Assembly (NCBI RefSeq): GCF_021462285.1
Contig: NZ_CP082787.1
Location: 1,798,001 to 1,862,000, forward strand
Direction of reading: 5' to 3'
Length of the DNA: 64,000 nucleotides
From: Serratia entomophila
GTDB taxonomy: Bacteria > Pseudomonadota > Gammaproteobacteria > Enterobacterales > Enterobacteriaceae
The position numbers and the translations under genes were made by a program. Shown in pieces: positions 21,778-31,655 of this stretch. Numbering within the stretch: the first letter of the stretch is position 1; every line of letters begins with the position of its first letter. The notes beneath the pieces are model-generated. The model searched no databases, was not told the DNA's origin, and saw nothing but the letters and a program-made list of their open reading frames with translations.

Positions 21778-22326
21778 ATGAAGATAAAACCTGACGATAA
21801 TTGGCGTTGGTATTTCGACGCCGAACACGATCGGCTAATGCTGGATTTAGCCAATGGTATGATCTTTCGCTCGCGCTTCCCGGCCAAAATGTTAACGCCG
21901 GACGCCTTCGACGAATGCGCTTTCTGCGTTGACGACGCCGCGCTTTATTTCACCTATGAAGAACAGTGCAAGCAGGTCAAGCTCAGCCATGAACAGCGCG
22001 CCGAGCTGGTATTGAATGCGCTGGTCGCCTACCGCTTCCTCAAGCCGCTGATGCCGAAAAGCTGGCACTTCTCGCAGCAGCACTACCCGCTGCAGCCGAA
22101 GAACGGCGAGCTGGCGGCGGTGAAGGTGATGGAAAGCGGCGTCGAAGCCCGCCTGCTGGTGGTGGAAGCCGGCGATAACGCCAGCCTGTGCTTGTTGGCG
22201 CAAAATCAGCTGTCGGTGGCCGGCCGCACCATGGTGCTGGGCGATGCAATCAAGGTGATGCACGATCGTCTGAAGCCCTGCGCGCAGGACGAATCTTCCG
22301 CCCCGGCTTACGACAGGGCGGTATAA
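21778..22326 (+). CDS. zapC: Cell division protein ZapC
   Basis: This cytoplasmic FtsZ-associated protein promotes lateral bundling of FtsZ protofilaments at the Z ring. The 182-residue product matches E. coli ZapC (180) in length. Its N-terminus [20 protein letters not shown] is characteristic. A GGGAAGG-type ribosome-binding sequence lies just upstream. It is convergent with ycbX, with only five bases between stop codons, and lies downstream of pyrD as in E. coli. The 176 bases before it contain only a GGGGG/CCCCC stem without a T-run. Confidence 0.95.
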   Translation: MKIKPDDNWRWYFDAEHDRLMLDLANGMIFRSRFPAKMLTPDAFDECAFCVDDAALYFTYEEQCKQVKLSHEQRAELVLNALVAYRFLKPLMPKSWHFSQQHYPLQPKNGELAAVKVMESGVEARLLVVEAGDNASLCLLAQNQLSVAGRTMVLGDAIKVMHDRLKPCAQDESSAPAYDRAV

Positions 22327-22331
22327 ACAGA

Positions 22332-23435
22332 TTACGCCAGCGTCAAATCGCTCTTCGGAATACAGCTGCAACAAAGAATGGTGCCGTCGTTGGCCAATGC
22401 GCTTTGTTTCAATGGCGCGACTTCGCCGCTGACCAACGTAATGCGGCAACTGCCGCAGATACCCGCCCGGCAAGAATAGGGCACGCGAATCCCCTGCTGT
22501 TCCAACTGTTCGAGTAATATTTGCTGGTTATTGCCGGTAAACACCTTGCCTTCATATTCAATGGTCAGGCTGTGCGCGCTGTCCTGCGGCGCGGCGACGC
22601 TTTCCACCACCATGCCGACGCCATACGGGCGGGGCGGCTTGGTCGACAATACCTCCACCGGATCGCCAACGCGGATAATGCCGCTGTTGCGCGCAATCAT
22701 ATTTTGGCCAAAGTCGATGTCGCCGTTATCGGCGGTGCGGAACTTCTGCAGCGTGCTCAGCGGTTCGCCGCTCGGGTGCTTGCGGCCGCGTTCGGTGCTG
22801 ACGGTGGTCAGCACGCAGCGGCTGCAGGGCTTCACCAGCTCGAATATCACGTCGCCGACGCGGATCACCTGCCAACCGTCTTCGGCCCAGGCGCTGGCGC
22901 CGGTGACCACCAGATTGGGGCGAAACTGCTCCAGCTTGATGCTGCCGGGGCAACGTTGCTGCAGATCGTTGAACGAGGCCTGATTAATCAGCAGATAAGG
23001 ATAGCCATCGGCGAACGACAGCGGAATTTCCGGGTGTTTCTTTACCCGGCGGGTGAGTTCCGGCCCCAGCCAGCGCAGCTGCACGTCGCGCTGGAAGTAG
23101 CCGCTCAGCCAGCGGTTGATCGCTTCCGGCGCAATCAGCGCGGTGAAATGGTTGCCCCACACCTCGGTAGGCTGCGCCTCGGCGGTGAAATCGCTGAAGC
23201 GGATGGCGGCGCTTTCGCCGTCCGGCGCGGTCAGGAACAGGCCGTCGGCCAGCAGCGCCGGGGTGAACAGCACCATCTGCGGGTATTGGCGCGCGGTAAT
23301 AAAGGTGCCATCCGGCTCGGTGATCATAAAGGTGCGGTCGAAAGCCAGGCCGCTGCTGGAAACCTGTGCATGGGAAAGCTGCAAACCCCGCAGCGATTTA
23401 ACCGGATGAACGTAGAGTCTGGAAAGCGTGATCAC
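22332..23435 (-). CDS. ycbX: YcbX: MOSC-domain protein with C-terminal 2Fe-2S ferredoxin domain
   Basis: The 367-residue product has an N-terminal MOSC beta-barrel and MOSC domain (residues about 1-260). These bind the molybdenum cofactor and include the conserved Cys region [14 protein letters not shown]-terminal ferredoxin-like domain carries the cluster Cys residues CRAGICGSC and CCSC. In E. coli YcbX detoxifies N-hydroxylated base analogues such as 6-hydroxylaminopurine with CysJ as electron donor. The start codon is GTG (GTG ATC ACG), preceded by GGAGATAAG. It is divergent from rlmL. Confidence 0.94.
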   Translation of the reverse strand: MITLSRLYVHPVKSLRGLQLSHAQVSSSGLAFDRTFMITEPDGTFITARQYPQMVLFTPALLADGLFLTAPDGESAAIRFSDFTAEAQPTEVWGNHFTALIAPEAINRWLSGYFQRDVQLRWLGPELTRRVKKHPEIPLSFADGYPYLLINQASFNDLQQRCPGSIKLEQFRPNLVVTGASAWAEDGWQVIRVGDVIFELVKPCSRCVLTTVSTERGRKHPSGEPLSTLQKFRTADNGDIDFGQNMIARNSGIIRVGDPVEVLSTKPPRPYGVGMVVESVAAPQDSAHSLTIEYEGKVFTGNNQQILLEQLEQQGIRVPYSCRAGICGSCRITLVSGEVAPLKQSALANDGTILCCSCIPKSDLTLA

Positions 23436-23538
23436 CCTTATCTCCGTGCGATTATTAAATAGAAGGGAGCAACTTTATGACAAGCGGTGCGGATTAGCTA
23501 TAATGCGCAACAATTTTCTTTTTGGTGATAAGTACGAT

Positions 23539-25659
23539 ATGAACTCTCTGTTTGCCAGCACGGCGCGTGGACTGGAAGAACTGTTAAAAAGCGAGCTGGA
23601 GCTGCTTGGCGCTCACGACTGCAAAGTGGTGCAGGGCGGGGTACATTTTCAGGGTGACGATCGTCTTCTGTACCAAAGCCTGCTGTGGAGCCGCCTGGCC
23701 TCGCGCATTCTGCTGCCGCTGAACGAATTCCGCGTGCACAGCGATCTGGACCTGTACCTTGGCGTGCAGGCGATTGACTGGACCAGCATTTTTGGCGTGG
23801 ATAAGACCTTCGCCGTACATTTCAGCGGCGTCAATGAAGAGATCCGCAACAGCCAATACGGCGCGCTGAAGGTTAAAGACGCCATCGTCGACAGCTTTAC
23901 CCGCAAAATTGACCAGCGCCCGACGGTCGCCAAGCAGCAGCCGGATATTCGCGTCAACGTGTTCCTGCAGCGCGACATGGCCAGCGTGGCGCTCGATCTG
24001 AGCGGCGAAGGCCTGCATCAGCGCGGCTACCGCGATCTGACCGGCCAGGCGCCGCTGAAGGAAAACCTGGCGGCGGCCATCGTACAGCGTTCCGGCTGGC
24101 AGCCGGGCACGCCGATGCTCGATCCGATGTGCGGTTCAGGCACCTTGCTGATCGAAGCGGCGATGATCGCCTCCGATCGCGCGCCGGGCCTGCACCGCCA
24201 GCACTGGGGCTTTACCGCCTGGAACGGCCACAACGCCGAGCTGTGGCGCGAAGTGACCACCGAAGCGCAGGTTCGCGCGCGCCGCGGCCTGCAGGAAACC
24301 ACCTCACGCTTCTTCGGTTCGGACATTGATCGCCGGGTGATCGAGATGGCGCGCGGCAACGCCCGCCGCGCCGGCATTGCCGAACTGATCACCTTCAACG
24401 TCAGCGACGTCGCCAAACTGACCAATCCGCTGCCGGAAGGCCCGGCGGGCACCGTGGTCAACAACCCGCCGTACGGCGAGCGTTTGGAAAGCGAACCGGC
24501 GCTGATCGCCCTGCACAACATGCTGGGCCGCATCATGAAGAGCGCCTTCGGCGGCTGGCAACTGTCTCTGTTCAGCGCCTCGCCGGAGCTGTTGAGCTGC
24601 CTGCAGCTGCGCGCCGAGCGGCAGTTCAAGGCCAAAAACGGCCCGTTGGACTGCGTGCAGAAAAACTATCAGCTGGCGGCCAATCCTCAGGGAGCCGGCG
24701 GCGTGCAGGTGGCGGAAGATTTCGCCAACCGCCTGCGCAAGAACCTGAAGAAGCTCGACAAATGGGCCAAGCAGCAGGGCATTGAATGCTACCGACTGTA
24801 CGATGCCGATCTGCCAGAATACAACGTGGCGGTGGATCGCTACGGCAGCAAGGTGGTGGTGCAGGAATATGCGCCGCCGAAAACCGTCGATGCGCAGAAG
24901 GCGCGTCAGCGCCTGTTCGACGTAATCAACGCCACGCTGGCGGTGCTGGAATTGCCGTCCAACCAGTTGATCCTGAAGACCCGCGAACGGCAGAAGGGCA
25001 AAAACCAGTACGAAAAGCTGGCGCAGAAGGGCGAATTCCTGCTGGTGGAAGAGTTCAACGCCAAGCTGTGGGTTAACCTGACCGACTATCTCGACACCGG
25101 GCTGTTCCTCGATCACCGCATCGCGCGCCGCATGTTGGGCGAGATGAGCAAGGGCAAGGACTTCCTCAACCTGTTCGCCTATACCGGCACCGCCAGCGTG
25201 CACGCCGGGCTGGGCGGCGCGCGCAGCACCACTACGGTGGACATGTCGCGCACCTATCTGGAGTGGGCGGAGAAAAACCTGCGCGCCAACGGCCTGACCG
25301 GCCGTCAGCACCGGCTGATCCAGGCCGACTGCCTGTCGTGGCTGAGCAACGCCGACGAGCAGTTCGACGTGATCTTTATCGATCCGCCGACCTTCTCCAA
25401 CTCCAAGCGAATGGAGAACAGCTTTGACGTACAGCGCGACCATCTGGCGCTGATGAAAGATTTGAAACGGTTGCTGCGCCGCAACGGGACCATCATGTTC
25501 TCGAACAACAAGCGCGGCTTCCAGATGGATCTGGCCGGTCTGAGCGCGCTGGGTCTGGAGGCGAAAGAGATCACCGCCCAGACGCTGTCGCAGGACTTTG
25601 CCCGTAACCGTCAGATTCACAACTGCTGGCTGGTCACCCACGCCGGCGAAGGAAAATAA
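23539..25659 (+). CDS. rlmL: Bifunctional 23S rRNA methyltransferase RlmKL
   Basis: This protein installs m2G2445 (RlmL half) and m7G2069 (RlmK half) in 23S rRNA. The 706-residue product has a THUMP domain (about 45-155) and a first methyltransferase domain with [14 protein letters not shown] and NNPPYGERL. The second methyltransferase domain has [13 protein letters not shown] and [11 protein letters not shown]. Start [11 protein letters not shown] at 23539 matches E. coli; upstream in-frame ATG codons are rejected. It is followed by uup after five bases, suggesting one transcript. Confidence 0.96.
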   Translation: MNSLFASTARGLEELLKSELELLGAHDCKVVQGGVHFQGDDRLLYQSLLWSRLASRILLPLNEFRVHSDLDLYLGVQAIDWTSIFGVDKTFAVHFSGVNEEIRNSQYGALKVKDAIVDSFTRKIDQRPTVAKQQPDIRVNVFLQRDMASVALDLSGEGLHQRGYRDLTGQAPLKENLAAAIVQRSGWQPGTPMLDPMCGSGTLLIEAAMIASDRAPGLHRQHWGFTAWNGHNAELWREVTTEAQVRARRGLQETTSRFFGSDIDRRVIEMARGNARRAGIAELITFNVSDVAKLTNPLPEGPAGTVVNNPPYGERLESEPALIALHNMLGRIMKSAFGGWQLSLFSASPELLSCLQLRAERQFKAKNGPLDCVQKNYQLAANPQGAGGVQVAEDFANRLRKNLKKLDKWAKQQGIECYRLYDADLPEYNVAVDRYGSKVVVQEYAPPKTVDAQKARQRLFDVINATLAVLELPSNQLILKTRERQKGKNQYEKLAQKGEFLLVEEFNAKLWVNLTDYLDTGLFLDHRIARRMLGEMSKGKDFLNLFAYTGTASVHAGLGGARSTTTVDMSRTYLEWAEKNLRANGLTGRQHRLIQADCLSWLSNADEQFDVIFIDPPTFSNSKRMENSFDVQRDHLALMKDLKRLLRRNGTIMFSNNKRGFQMDLAGLSALGLEAKEITAQTLSQDFARNRQIHNCWLVTHAGEGK

Positions 25660-25664
25660 TTACT

Positions 25665-27569
25665 ATGTCGTTAATCAGCATGTCCGGCGCCTGGCTGTCC
25701 TTCAGCGACGCGCCGCTTTTAGATAACACCGAAATTCATATTGAAGACAACGAACGCGTTTGCCTGGTGGGGCGCAACGGCGCCGGTAAATCCACCCTGC
25801 TGAAGATCCTCGGTAAAGAGATCCCGCTGGATGACGGCCGGGTGATTTATGAGCAGGATCTCATTGTGGCGCGCCTGCAGCAGGATCCGCCGCGCAACAT
25901 CGGCGGCAGCGTGTTCGACTTCGTGGCCGAAGGCGTCGCCGAGCAGGCCGAGCACCTGAAGGCGTATCACGCGATTTCTCACCTGGTGGAAACCGACCCG
26001 AGCGAGAAAAACCTGACGCGCATGGCGCAGATTATGGAGATCCTCGACCATCAGGGCCTGTGGCAGCTCGACAGCCGCATCAGCGAAGTGCTGTTGCAGC
26101 TGGGGCTGAACGGCGACGCCGAGCTTTCTTCGCTTTCCGGCGGCTGGCTGCGCAAGGCGGCGTTGGGCCGCGCGCTGGTCAGTTCACCGCGTGTGCTGCT
26201 GCTCGACGAACCGACCAACCACCTGGATATCGAAACCATCGACTGGCTGGAAGGCTTCCTGAAAGAATTCCAGGGCAGCATCGTGTTCATCTCCCACGAC
26301 CGTTCGTTTATCCGCAATATGGCGACGCGCATCGTCGATCTGGATCGCGGCAAGCTGGTGTCCTGGCCGGGCAACTATGACCTGTATTTGCTGAGCAAGG
26401 AAGAGGCGCTGCGGGTGGAAGAACTGCAGAACGCCGAATTCGACCGCAAGCTGGCGCAGGAAGAAGTGTGGATCCGCCAGGGCATCAAGGCGCGCCGCAC
26501 CCGCAACGAAGGCCGAGTACGTGCGCTGAAAGCGTTGCGTACCGAACGCTCGGAGCGCCGGGAGGTGATGGGCACCGCCAAAATGCAGGTGGAAGAGGCG
26601 GTGCGTTCCGGCAAGATTGTGTTCGAGCTGGAAGACGTCAACTATCAGGTGGGTGACAAAGTGCTGGTGCGCGGCTTCTCCGCCCAGGTGCAGCGCGGCG
26701 ACAAAATCGCGCTGGTGGGGCCGAACGGCTGCGGCAAAACCACGCTGCTGAAACTGATGCTCGGTCAGCTGAAGGCCGACAGCGGCCGCGTGCACTGCGG
26801 CACCAAGCTGGAGGTGGCCTACTTCGATCAGCACCGCGCCGATCTGGATCCGGAACGCACGGTGATGGATAACCTGGCGGAAGGCAAGCAAGAGGTGATG
26901 GTCAACGGCCGCGCCCGCCACGTGCTGGGCTACCTGCAAGACTTCCTGTTCCACCCGAAACGCGCGATGACGCCGGTGAAAGCGCTGTCGGGCGGCGAGC
27001 GTAATCGCCTGCTGTTGGCTAAGCTGTTTCTGAAACCCAGCAACCTGTTGATCCTCGATGAACCAACCAACGATCTCGACGTCGAAACGCTGGAATTGCT
27101 GGAAGAACTGATCGACGGCTATCAGGGTACCGTGCTGCTGGTCAGCCACGATCGTCAGTTTGTCGACAACTCGGTGACCGAGTGCTGGATCTTCGAAGGC
27201 AATGGTGCGATCAGCACCTTCGTCGGCGGTTATTACGACGCGCACCATCAGCGCGCTACCGCCAAACCGATCCGTCAGGCGGCGCCGAGCCAGAGCAAAC
27301 CGGCCGCCGAGAAAAAAGCCGAGCAGCCGAAGAAACCGGCCGCCAAGCTGAGCTATAACCTGCTGCGCGAACTGGAACAGTTGCCGCAGCGTCTTGAGCA
27401 GTTGGAAGCGGAAATTGAGGCGCTGCAGGCGCAAATGAGCGATGCTGACTTCTTCACGCGCCCGCACAGCGAAACGCAGGGCGTGCTGACGGCGCTGGCT
27501 AATGCCGAACAGGCGCTGGAACAGGCGTTCGCCCGTTGGGAAGAGCTGGAAGCGATGAAGAACGGCTGA
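25665..27569 (+). CDS. uup: ABC-F family ATPase Uup
   Basis: This soluble ABC-F protein is implicated in precise transposon excision and ribosome/replication stress in E. coli. The 634-residue product has two ABC domains (Walker A GRNGAGKSTLLK and GPNGCGKTTLLK) with signatures LSGGWLRKAA and LSGGERNRLLLAKL. Each Walker B is followed by EPTNHLDIET or EPTNDLDVET. An inter-domain linker and a C-terminal coiled-coil DNA-binding domain (from about residue 555, after a Lys/Ala/Pro-rich hinge) follow. No membrane segments are present. It is coupled to rlmL upstream. Confidence 0.96.
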   Translation: MSLISMSGAWLSFSDAPLLDNTEIHIEDNERVCLVGRNGAGKSTLLKILGKEIPLDDGRVIYEQDLIVARLQQDPPRNIGGSVFDFVAEGVAEQAEHLKAYHAISHLVETDPSEKNLTRMAQIMEILDHQGLWQLDSRISEVLLQLGLNGDAELSSLSGGWLRKAALGRALVSSPRVLLLDEPTNHLDIETIDWLEGFLKEFQGSIVFISHDRSFIRNMATRIVDLDRGKLVSWPGNYDLYLLSKEEALRVEELQNAEFDRKLAQEEVWIRQGIKARRTRNEGRVRALKALRTERSERREVMGTAKMQVEEAVRSGKIVFELEDVNYQVGDKVLVRGFSAQVQRGDKIALVGPNGCGKTTLLKLMLGQLKADSGRVHCGTKLEVAYFDQHRADLDPERTVMDNLAEGKQEVMVNGRARHVLGYLQDFLFHPKRAMTPVKALSGGERNRLLLAKLFLKPSNLLILDEPTNDLDVETLELLEELIDGYQGTVLLVSHDRQFVDNSVTECWIFEGNGAISTFVGGYYDAHHQRATAKPIRQAAPSQSKPAAEKKAEQPKKPAAKLSYNLLRELEQLPQRLEQLEAEIEALQAQMSDADFFTRPHSETQGVLTALANAEQALEQAFARWEELEAMKNG

Positions 27570-27643
27570 CCGTTGTGAATGCCGCCCGCGCGCTGCTGCG
27601 GGCGGTATCGCCGTACCGGTGAGCAACGTTATTAAGGAGGAAT

Positions 27644-28960
27644 ATGGTGTGTTCCCACGAAAATCACAAGCAGCATAGCCCCAAGGTGCCCGGCGCACCG
27701 CGGCAGGATAACCTGATGCTGTGCCCGCAGTGCGACATGCTGGTGGCGTTGCCGCCCCTGGCGTTTGGCACCAAAGCGGTGTGCCCGCGCTGCAAAACGA
27801 CCCTCAGCACCCGCTGGGAAGAGCCGCGCAAGCGGCCGATAGGCTACGCCCTCAGCGCGCTGTTCATGCTGCTGCTGGCCAATATTTTCCCGTTTATCAA
27901 TATGCGCGTTGCCGGTCTTGGCAACGAAATCAGACTGATTCAAATTCCTCAGGTGATGGTGGCTGAAGATTATGCCAGCATGGCCACGCTGTTTATGGTG
28001 TTCGTGCAGCTGATCCCGGCGTTTTGCATGCTGGCGATCATTCTGCTGTGCGCCAAAGTGCGCATGCCGCTGGCGTTGAAAGAGTGGATGGCCAAGATGC
28101 TGTTCCAGTTTAAAACCTGGTGCATGGTGGAAATCTTCCTCGCCGGGGTGCTGGTCAGCTTCGTCAAGCTGATGGCCTACGGCGATATCGGCATCGGCAG
28201 CAGCTTTGTGCCTTACTGCCTGTTCTGCCTGCTGCAGGTGCGCGCCTTCCAGTGCGTGGACCGCCGCTGGCTGTGGCAGGACATCGAACCGGCGCCGAAG
28301 CTGGATAGCCCGCTGACCGTCGGGCTTACCGGCATGCGCCAGGGCGTGCGCTCCTGCCGCTGCTGCACGGCCATCCTGCCGGCTGACCTGACCCACTGCC
28401 CGCGCTGCCACACCAACGGCCACGTGCGCCGCCGCAACAGCCTGCAGTGGACGCTGGCGCTGCTGGTGACCTCGATCATGCTGTATATCCCGGCCAATCT
28501 GATGCCGATTATGGTCACCGAGGCGCTGGGCAACAAGATGAATTCGACCATCATGGCCGGGGTGATCCTGCTGTGGGGGGAGGGATCCTATCCGGTGGCG
28601 ATGGTGATTTTCATCGCCAGCATCATGGTGCCGTCGCTGAAGATGCTGGCGATCGGCTGGCTGTGCTGGGACGCCAACGGCAAGGGGAAAAACCGCGCCG
28701 ACAGCGAACGCATGCATCTGATTTATGAAGTCGTCGAATTCGTTGGCCGCTGGTCAATGATCGACGTGTTTGTCATCGCCGTACTCTCGGCGTTGGTACG
28801 TATGGGACAATTGATGAGCATCTATCCTGCAACCGGTGCGGTGCTGTTCGCCCTGGTGGTGATCCTCACCATGTTCGCCGCCATGACGTTCGATCCCCGG
28901 CTGACCTGGGATCGCGTAAATGACACAATAAAAAAGGAGCCGCAAGGTGACGGAAAATAA
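27644..28960 (+). CDS. pqiA: Paraquat-inducible inner-membrane protein PqiA
   Basis: This is the integral inner-membrane component of the PqiABC (MCE) system that moves phospholipids between membranes. The 438-residue product has two halves. Each begins with a zinc-ribbon (CPQCDM...CPRC at the N-terminus; CRCC...CPRC in the middle) followed by four hydrophobic segments. Start choice is open: ATG 27644 is three bases after AAGGAGG, whereas GTG at 27647 has a better six-base spacing and yields an E. coli-like MC-His N-terminus. pqiA overlaps pqiB by 14 bases. Confidence 0.94.
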   Translation: MVCSHENHKQHSPKVPGAPRQDNLMLCPQCDMLVALPPLAFGTKAVCPRCKTTLSTRWEEPRKRPIGYALSALFMLLLANIFPFINMRVAGLGNEIRLIQIPQVMVAEDYASMATLFMVFVQLIPAFCMLAIILLCAKVRMPLALKEWMAKMLFQFKTWCMVEIFLAGVLVSFVKLMAYGDIGIGSSFVPYCLFCLLQVRAFQCVDRRWLWQDIEPAPKLDSPLTVGLTGMRQGVRSCRCCTAILPADLTHCPRCHTNGHVRRRNSLQWTLALLVTSIMLYIPANLMPIMVTEALGNKMNSTIMAGVILLWGEGSYPVAMVIFIASIMVPSLKMLAIGWLCWDANGKGKNRADSERMHLIYEVVEFVGRWSMIDVFVIAVLSALVRMGQLMSIYPATGAVLFALVVILTMFAAMTFDPRLTWDRVNDTIKKEPQGDGK

Positions 28961-30593
28961 TCATAGCGTCGCGGACGTTGAGAAGATCAAGCGCTGGTCG
29001 CCGGTGTGGATTATCCCCATCGTCACCGCCTTGATCGGCGCCTGGATCCTGTTTTACCACTTCAGCCATCAGGGGCCGGTGGTAACGCTGGTCACCACCA
29101 CCGCCGAAGGGCTGGAAGCGGGCAAAACCAAAATCAAAAGCCGCAGCGTTGACGTTGGCGTCGTCGAGACCGTGACGCTGAGCGACGACCTGAGCAAGGT
29201 GATGGTGCAGGCGCGCCTTAATGCCGGCATGGATAAGCTGCTGCGGCAAGATACCGCCTTCTGGGTGGTGAAGCCGCAGATCGGCCGCGAAGGGGTTTCC
29301 GGCCTGGGTACGCTGTTGTCCGGCGCCTATATCGAGCTGCAGCCGGGCACCAAGGGCAAGGACGGCAAGGACGATTACCAACTGCTGGATGCGCCGCCGC
29401 TGGCCTCACCGGACGCCAAAGGGCTGCGCATCGTGCTCGACAGCGATAAATCGGGCCAGCTCAACGCCGGCGACCCGGTGCTGTTCCGCGGCTACCGCGT
29501 CGGCTCGGTGGAAACCAGCTATTTCGATCCTAAAGCGCGCGCCATGCGCTACCAGCTGTTTATCTCTGCGCCTTACGACCAACTGGTGACCAGCAACGTG
29601 CGTTTCTGGAAAGACAGCGGCGTGGCGTTCGACATGTCGGCACAGGGCATGCGCGTGGAAATGGGCTCGTTGGCGACCCTGTTCAGCGGCGGCGTGAGCT
29701 TTGACGTGCCGGAAGGTTGGGATCGCGGCGAACTGGCGAAAGAGAAGGCGGAGTACCAGCTGTTCGACAACCAGCGCAGCATTCAGGATTCGCTGTATAC
29801 CGTACATAAAGACTACCTGATGTTCTTCTCCGACTCGATCCGCGGATTGCAGCCGGGCGCGCCGGTGGAGTTCCGCGGCATTCGCCTCGGTACGGTGGCG
29901 CAGGTGCCGTTCTATAAAGAAGGTATGGCACAGCGCCTGGACAACGATTACCGCATTCCGGTGCTTATCCGCATCGAGCCGGATCGCTTCCAGAAGCAGC
30001 TGGGCGGCAACTTCGATATCGAAGGCCACCTGAAAGACGCAGAATCCCGCGGCATGCGCGCTTCCCTGAAGTCTGCCAACCTGCTGACAGGCTCGTTGTA
30101 CATCGATCTGGACTTCTATCCACAGGAGAAAGCCTGGAAGGGGCCGCGTGAGCTGTTCGGTTACCCGCTGATGCCAACCACCAGCGGTGGCCTGGCGCAG
30201 ATCCAGCAGAAACTGATGCAGACGCTGGACAAGATCAACGCGATGCCGATCAATCCGATGATCAACGAAGCGACCAAAACGCTGGCGGAAAGCCAGAAAA
30301 CCATGAAGTCGACCCAGCAGACCATGAAGTCGCTGAACGACATCATCTCCAGTAAAGAGATGCAGGCGCTGCCGCAGGACATGCAGAAAACGCTGCAGGA
30401 ACTGAACCGCAGCATGAAAGGGTTCCAACCGGGGTCACCGGCCTACAACAAGATGGTAGGCGACATGCAACGTCTGGATCAGGTTCTGCGTGAACTGCAG
30501 CCGGTGCTGCGCACCCTGAATGAAAAGAGCAACGCGCTGGTGTTTGAAGCCGCCGGCAGCAATGACCCTCAGCCGAAGAAGGCCAATAAATGA
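28947..30593 (+). CDS. pqiB: MCE-domain intermembrane transport protein PqiB
   Basis: PqiB forms a hexameric periplasm-spanning tube for lipid transport, anchored in the inner membrane. The 548-residue product has one N-terminal membrane helix (about 22-42) and three MCE domains. These begin near residues 46, 160 and 290 (GLEAGKTKIKSRSVDVG, NAGDPVLFRGYRVGSV, QPGAPVEFRGIRLGTV). A long C-terminal helical region rich in Met/Gln/Lys completes it and builds the needle. Translation is coupled to pqiA (overlap) and pqiC (ATGA). E. coli pqi genes are under SoxRS control; I did not find a soxbox. Confidence 0.96.
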   Translation: MTENNHSVADVEKIKRWSPVWIIPIVTALIGAWILFYHFSHQGPVVTLVTTTAEGLEAGKTKIKSRSVDVGVVETVTLSDDLSKVMVQARLNAGMDKLLRQDTAFWVVKPQIGREGVSGLGTLLSGAYIELQPGTKGKDGKDDYQLLDAPPLASPDAKGLRIVLDSDKSGQLNAGDPVLFRGYRVGSVETSYFDPKARAMRYQLFISAPYDQLVTSNVRFWKDSGVAFDMSAQGMRVEMGSLATLFSGGVSFDVPEGWDRGELAKEKAEYQLFDNQRSIQDSLYTVHKDYLMFFSDSIRGLQPGAPVEFRGIRLGTVAQVPFYKEGMAQRLDNDYRIPVLIRIEPDRFQKQLGGNFDIEGHLKDAESRGMRASLKSANLLTGSLYIDLDFYPQEKAWKGPRELFGYPLMPTTSGGLAQIQQKLMQTLDKINAMPINPMINEATKTLAESQKTMKSTQQTMKSLNDIISSKEMQALPQDMQKTLQELNRSMKGFQPGSPAYNKMVGDMQRLDQVLRELQPVLRTLNEKSNALVFEAAGSNDPQPKKANK

Positions 30594-31150
30594 TGAAATG
30601 GATCCCGGTAGCCCTGGCGCTGTTGCTCAGCGCCTGTAGCAGTACGCCACAGAAAACCTATTATCAGTTGCCGGCGCTGGGCGTGCCGGCGCAGGTAAGC
30701 GGCAGCGGCGCTTCAACCCGCCAGCTGTGGCTGGAGCACGTTGGCGTGGCCGACTATCTGGCGCAAAACGGCGTGGTCTACCAGACCAACGACGTGCAAT
30801 ACGTGATTGGCCAGAACAACCTGTGGGCCAGCCCGCTCGACCAGCAGCTGCAGCAGACGCTGGTCACCAACCTGAGCAGCGCGCTGCCGGGTTGGGTGGT
30901 CTCCTCCCAGCCGATGAGCAGCGATCAGGATGTGCTCAACGTCACCATCAGCGGCTTCCACGGCCGCTTTGACGGCACGGCAATCATTCGCGGCGAATGG
31001 GTGCTGAATCACCAGGGCCGGCTTACCAAACGGCCGTTCAACCTGGAGCTGAAGCAGAGCGAGGACGGCTACGACGCACTGGTGCGCGCTCTGGCGCAGG
31101 GGTGGCAGCAGGAAGCTCAGGCCATTGCCGCGCAGGTCGGCAGCTTTTAG
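30590..31150 (+). CDS. pqiC: Outer-membrane lipoprotein PqiC (YmbA)
   Basis: This lipoprotein of the DUF330/ABC-transporter auxiliary family caps the PqiB tube at the outer membrane. The 186-residue product has a lipoprotein signal with lipobox LLSAC (Cys16). The body matches E. coli YmbA in segments such as YLAQNGVVYQTNDVQYVI and NNLWASPLDQQLQQTLV. The residue after Cys is Ser, so sorting to the outer membrane is expected. The start overlaps the pqiB stop (ATGA). A very strong terminator closes the operon. Confidence 0.95.
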   Translation: MMKWIPVALALLLSACSSTPQKTYYQLPALGVPAQVSGSGASTRQLWLEHVGVADYLAQNGVVYQTNDVQYVIGQNNLWASPLDQQLQQTLVTNLSSALPGWVVSSQPMSSDQDVLNVTISGFHGRFDGTAIIRGEWVLNHQGRLTKRPFNLELKQSEDGYDALVRALAQGWQQEAQAIAAQVGSF

Positions 31151-31174
31151 TCATAATTTGCTCTAAAATCGTCT

Positions 31175-31225
31175 AATCCCCGCCGGCGCGCAATATCGAT
31201 ATAGCGCGCCGGCGGGGATTTTTTA
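31175..31225 (+). terminator. Strong terminator after pqiABC
   Basis: A perfect 17-bp GC-rich stem (31175-31191 with 31204-31220) and a 12-base loop are followed by a T-run. The near-perfect palindrome includes an AT-rich loop that is itself self-complementary. Confidence 0.92.
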
Positions 31226-31420
31226 TTGATATCAATAAATTAGTTATTTTCCGCCCTATCAGCCACTTAGCCTCTTCCTCGGATGTAGCTCACAAATATG
31301 ACATTGGCGTGAATTTTGCGCATTGATCTTCACGCCATTTAGCGCTATTGCTTAATCGTGGCTGCGCAAAAAGCAGCCATTGTTTTCTTTCCACCAGACC
31401 AAAAATGAGGGAAACGAGGC

Positions 31421-31591
31421 ATGAAGAGACAGAAACGCGATCGTCTGGAAAGGGCGCATTCGAGAGGGTATCAGGCAGGCATTTTAGGGCGTTCCAGGGA
31501 ACATTGTCCCTACCAATCTTCGGTGGACGCCCGGTCTCAATGGCTGGGAGGTTGGCGAGAAGCCATGGAGGACAGGGCTGTGACCGCTTAA
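31421..31591 (+). CDS. rmf: Ribosome modulation factor Rmf
   Basis: This 56-residue stationary-phase protein dimerises 70S ribosomes to inactive 100S particles. The sequence begins MKRQKRDRLERAHSRGYQAG and contains QWLGGWREAMEDR, nearly identical in layout to the 55-residue E. coli protein as remembered. GAGGGAAACGAGG precedes the ATG. It is small and highly basic. It lies between pqiC and the insertion next to fabA, as in E. coli apart from the insertion. Its own terminator follows after 25 bases. Confidence 0.95.
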   Translation: MKRQKRDRLERAHSRGYQAGILGRSREHCPYQSSVDARSQWLGGWREAMEDRAVTA

Positions 31592-31616
31592 GCGGCTCTC
31601 TGTCAAAAAAAGGAAC

Positions 31617-31643
31617 AACCTCCGCCACGCGCGGAGGTTTTTG
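31617..31643 (+). terminator. Terminator after rmf
   Basis: An AACCTCCGC / GCGGAGGTT stem with a 5-base loop is followed by TTTTTG. It separates rmf from the convergent ketosynthase gene. Confidence 0.88.
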
Positions 31644-31655
31644 TTTCAGCGGCCG

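Noticed and set aside
26184-27698. 504-codon minus-strand frame opposite uup
   Set aside because: It is a mirror of the ABC-F gene; composition and lack of motifs mark it as a shadow.
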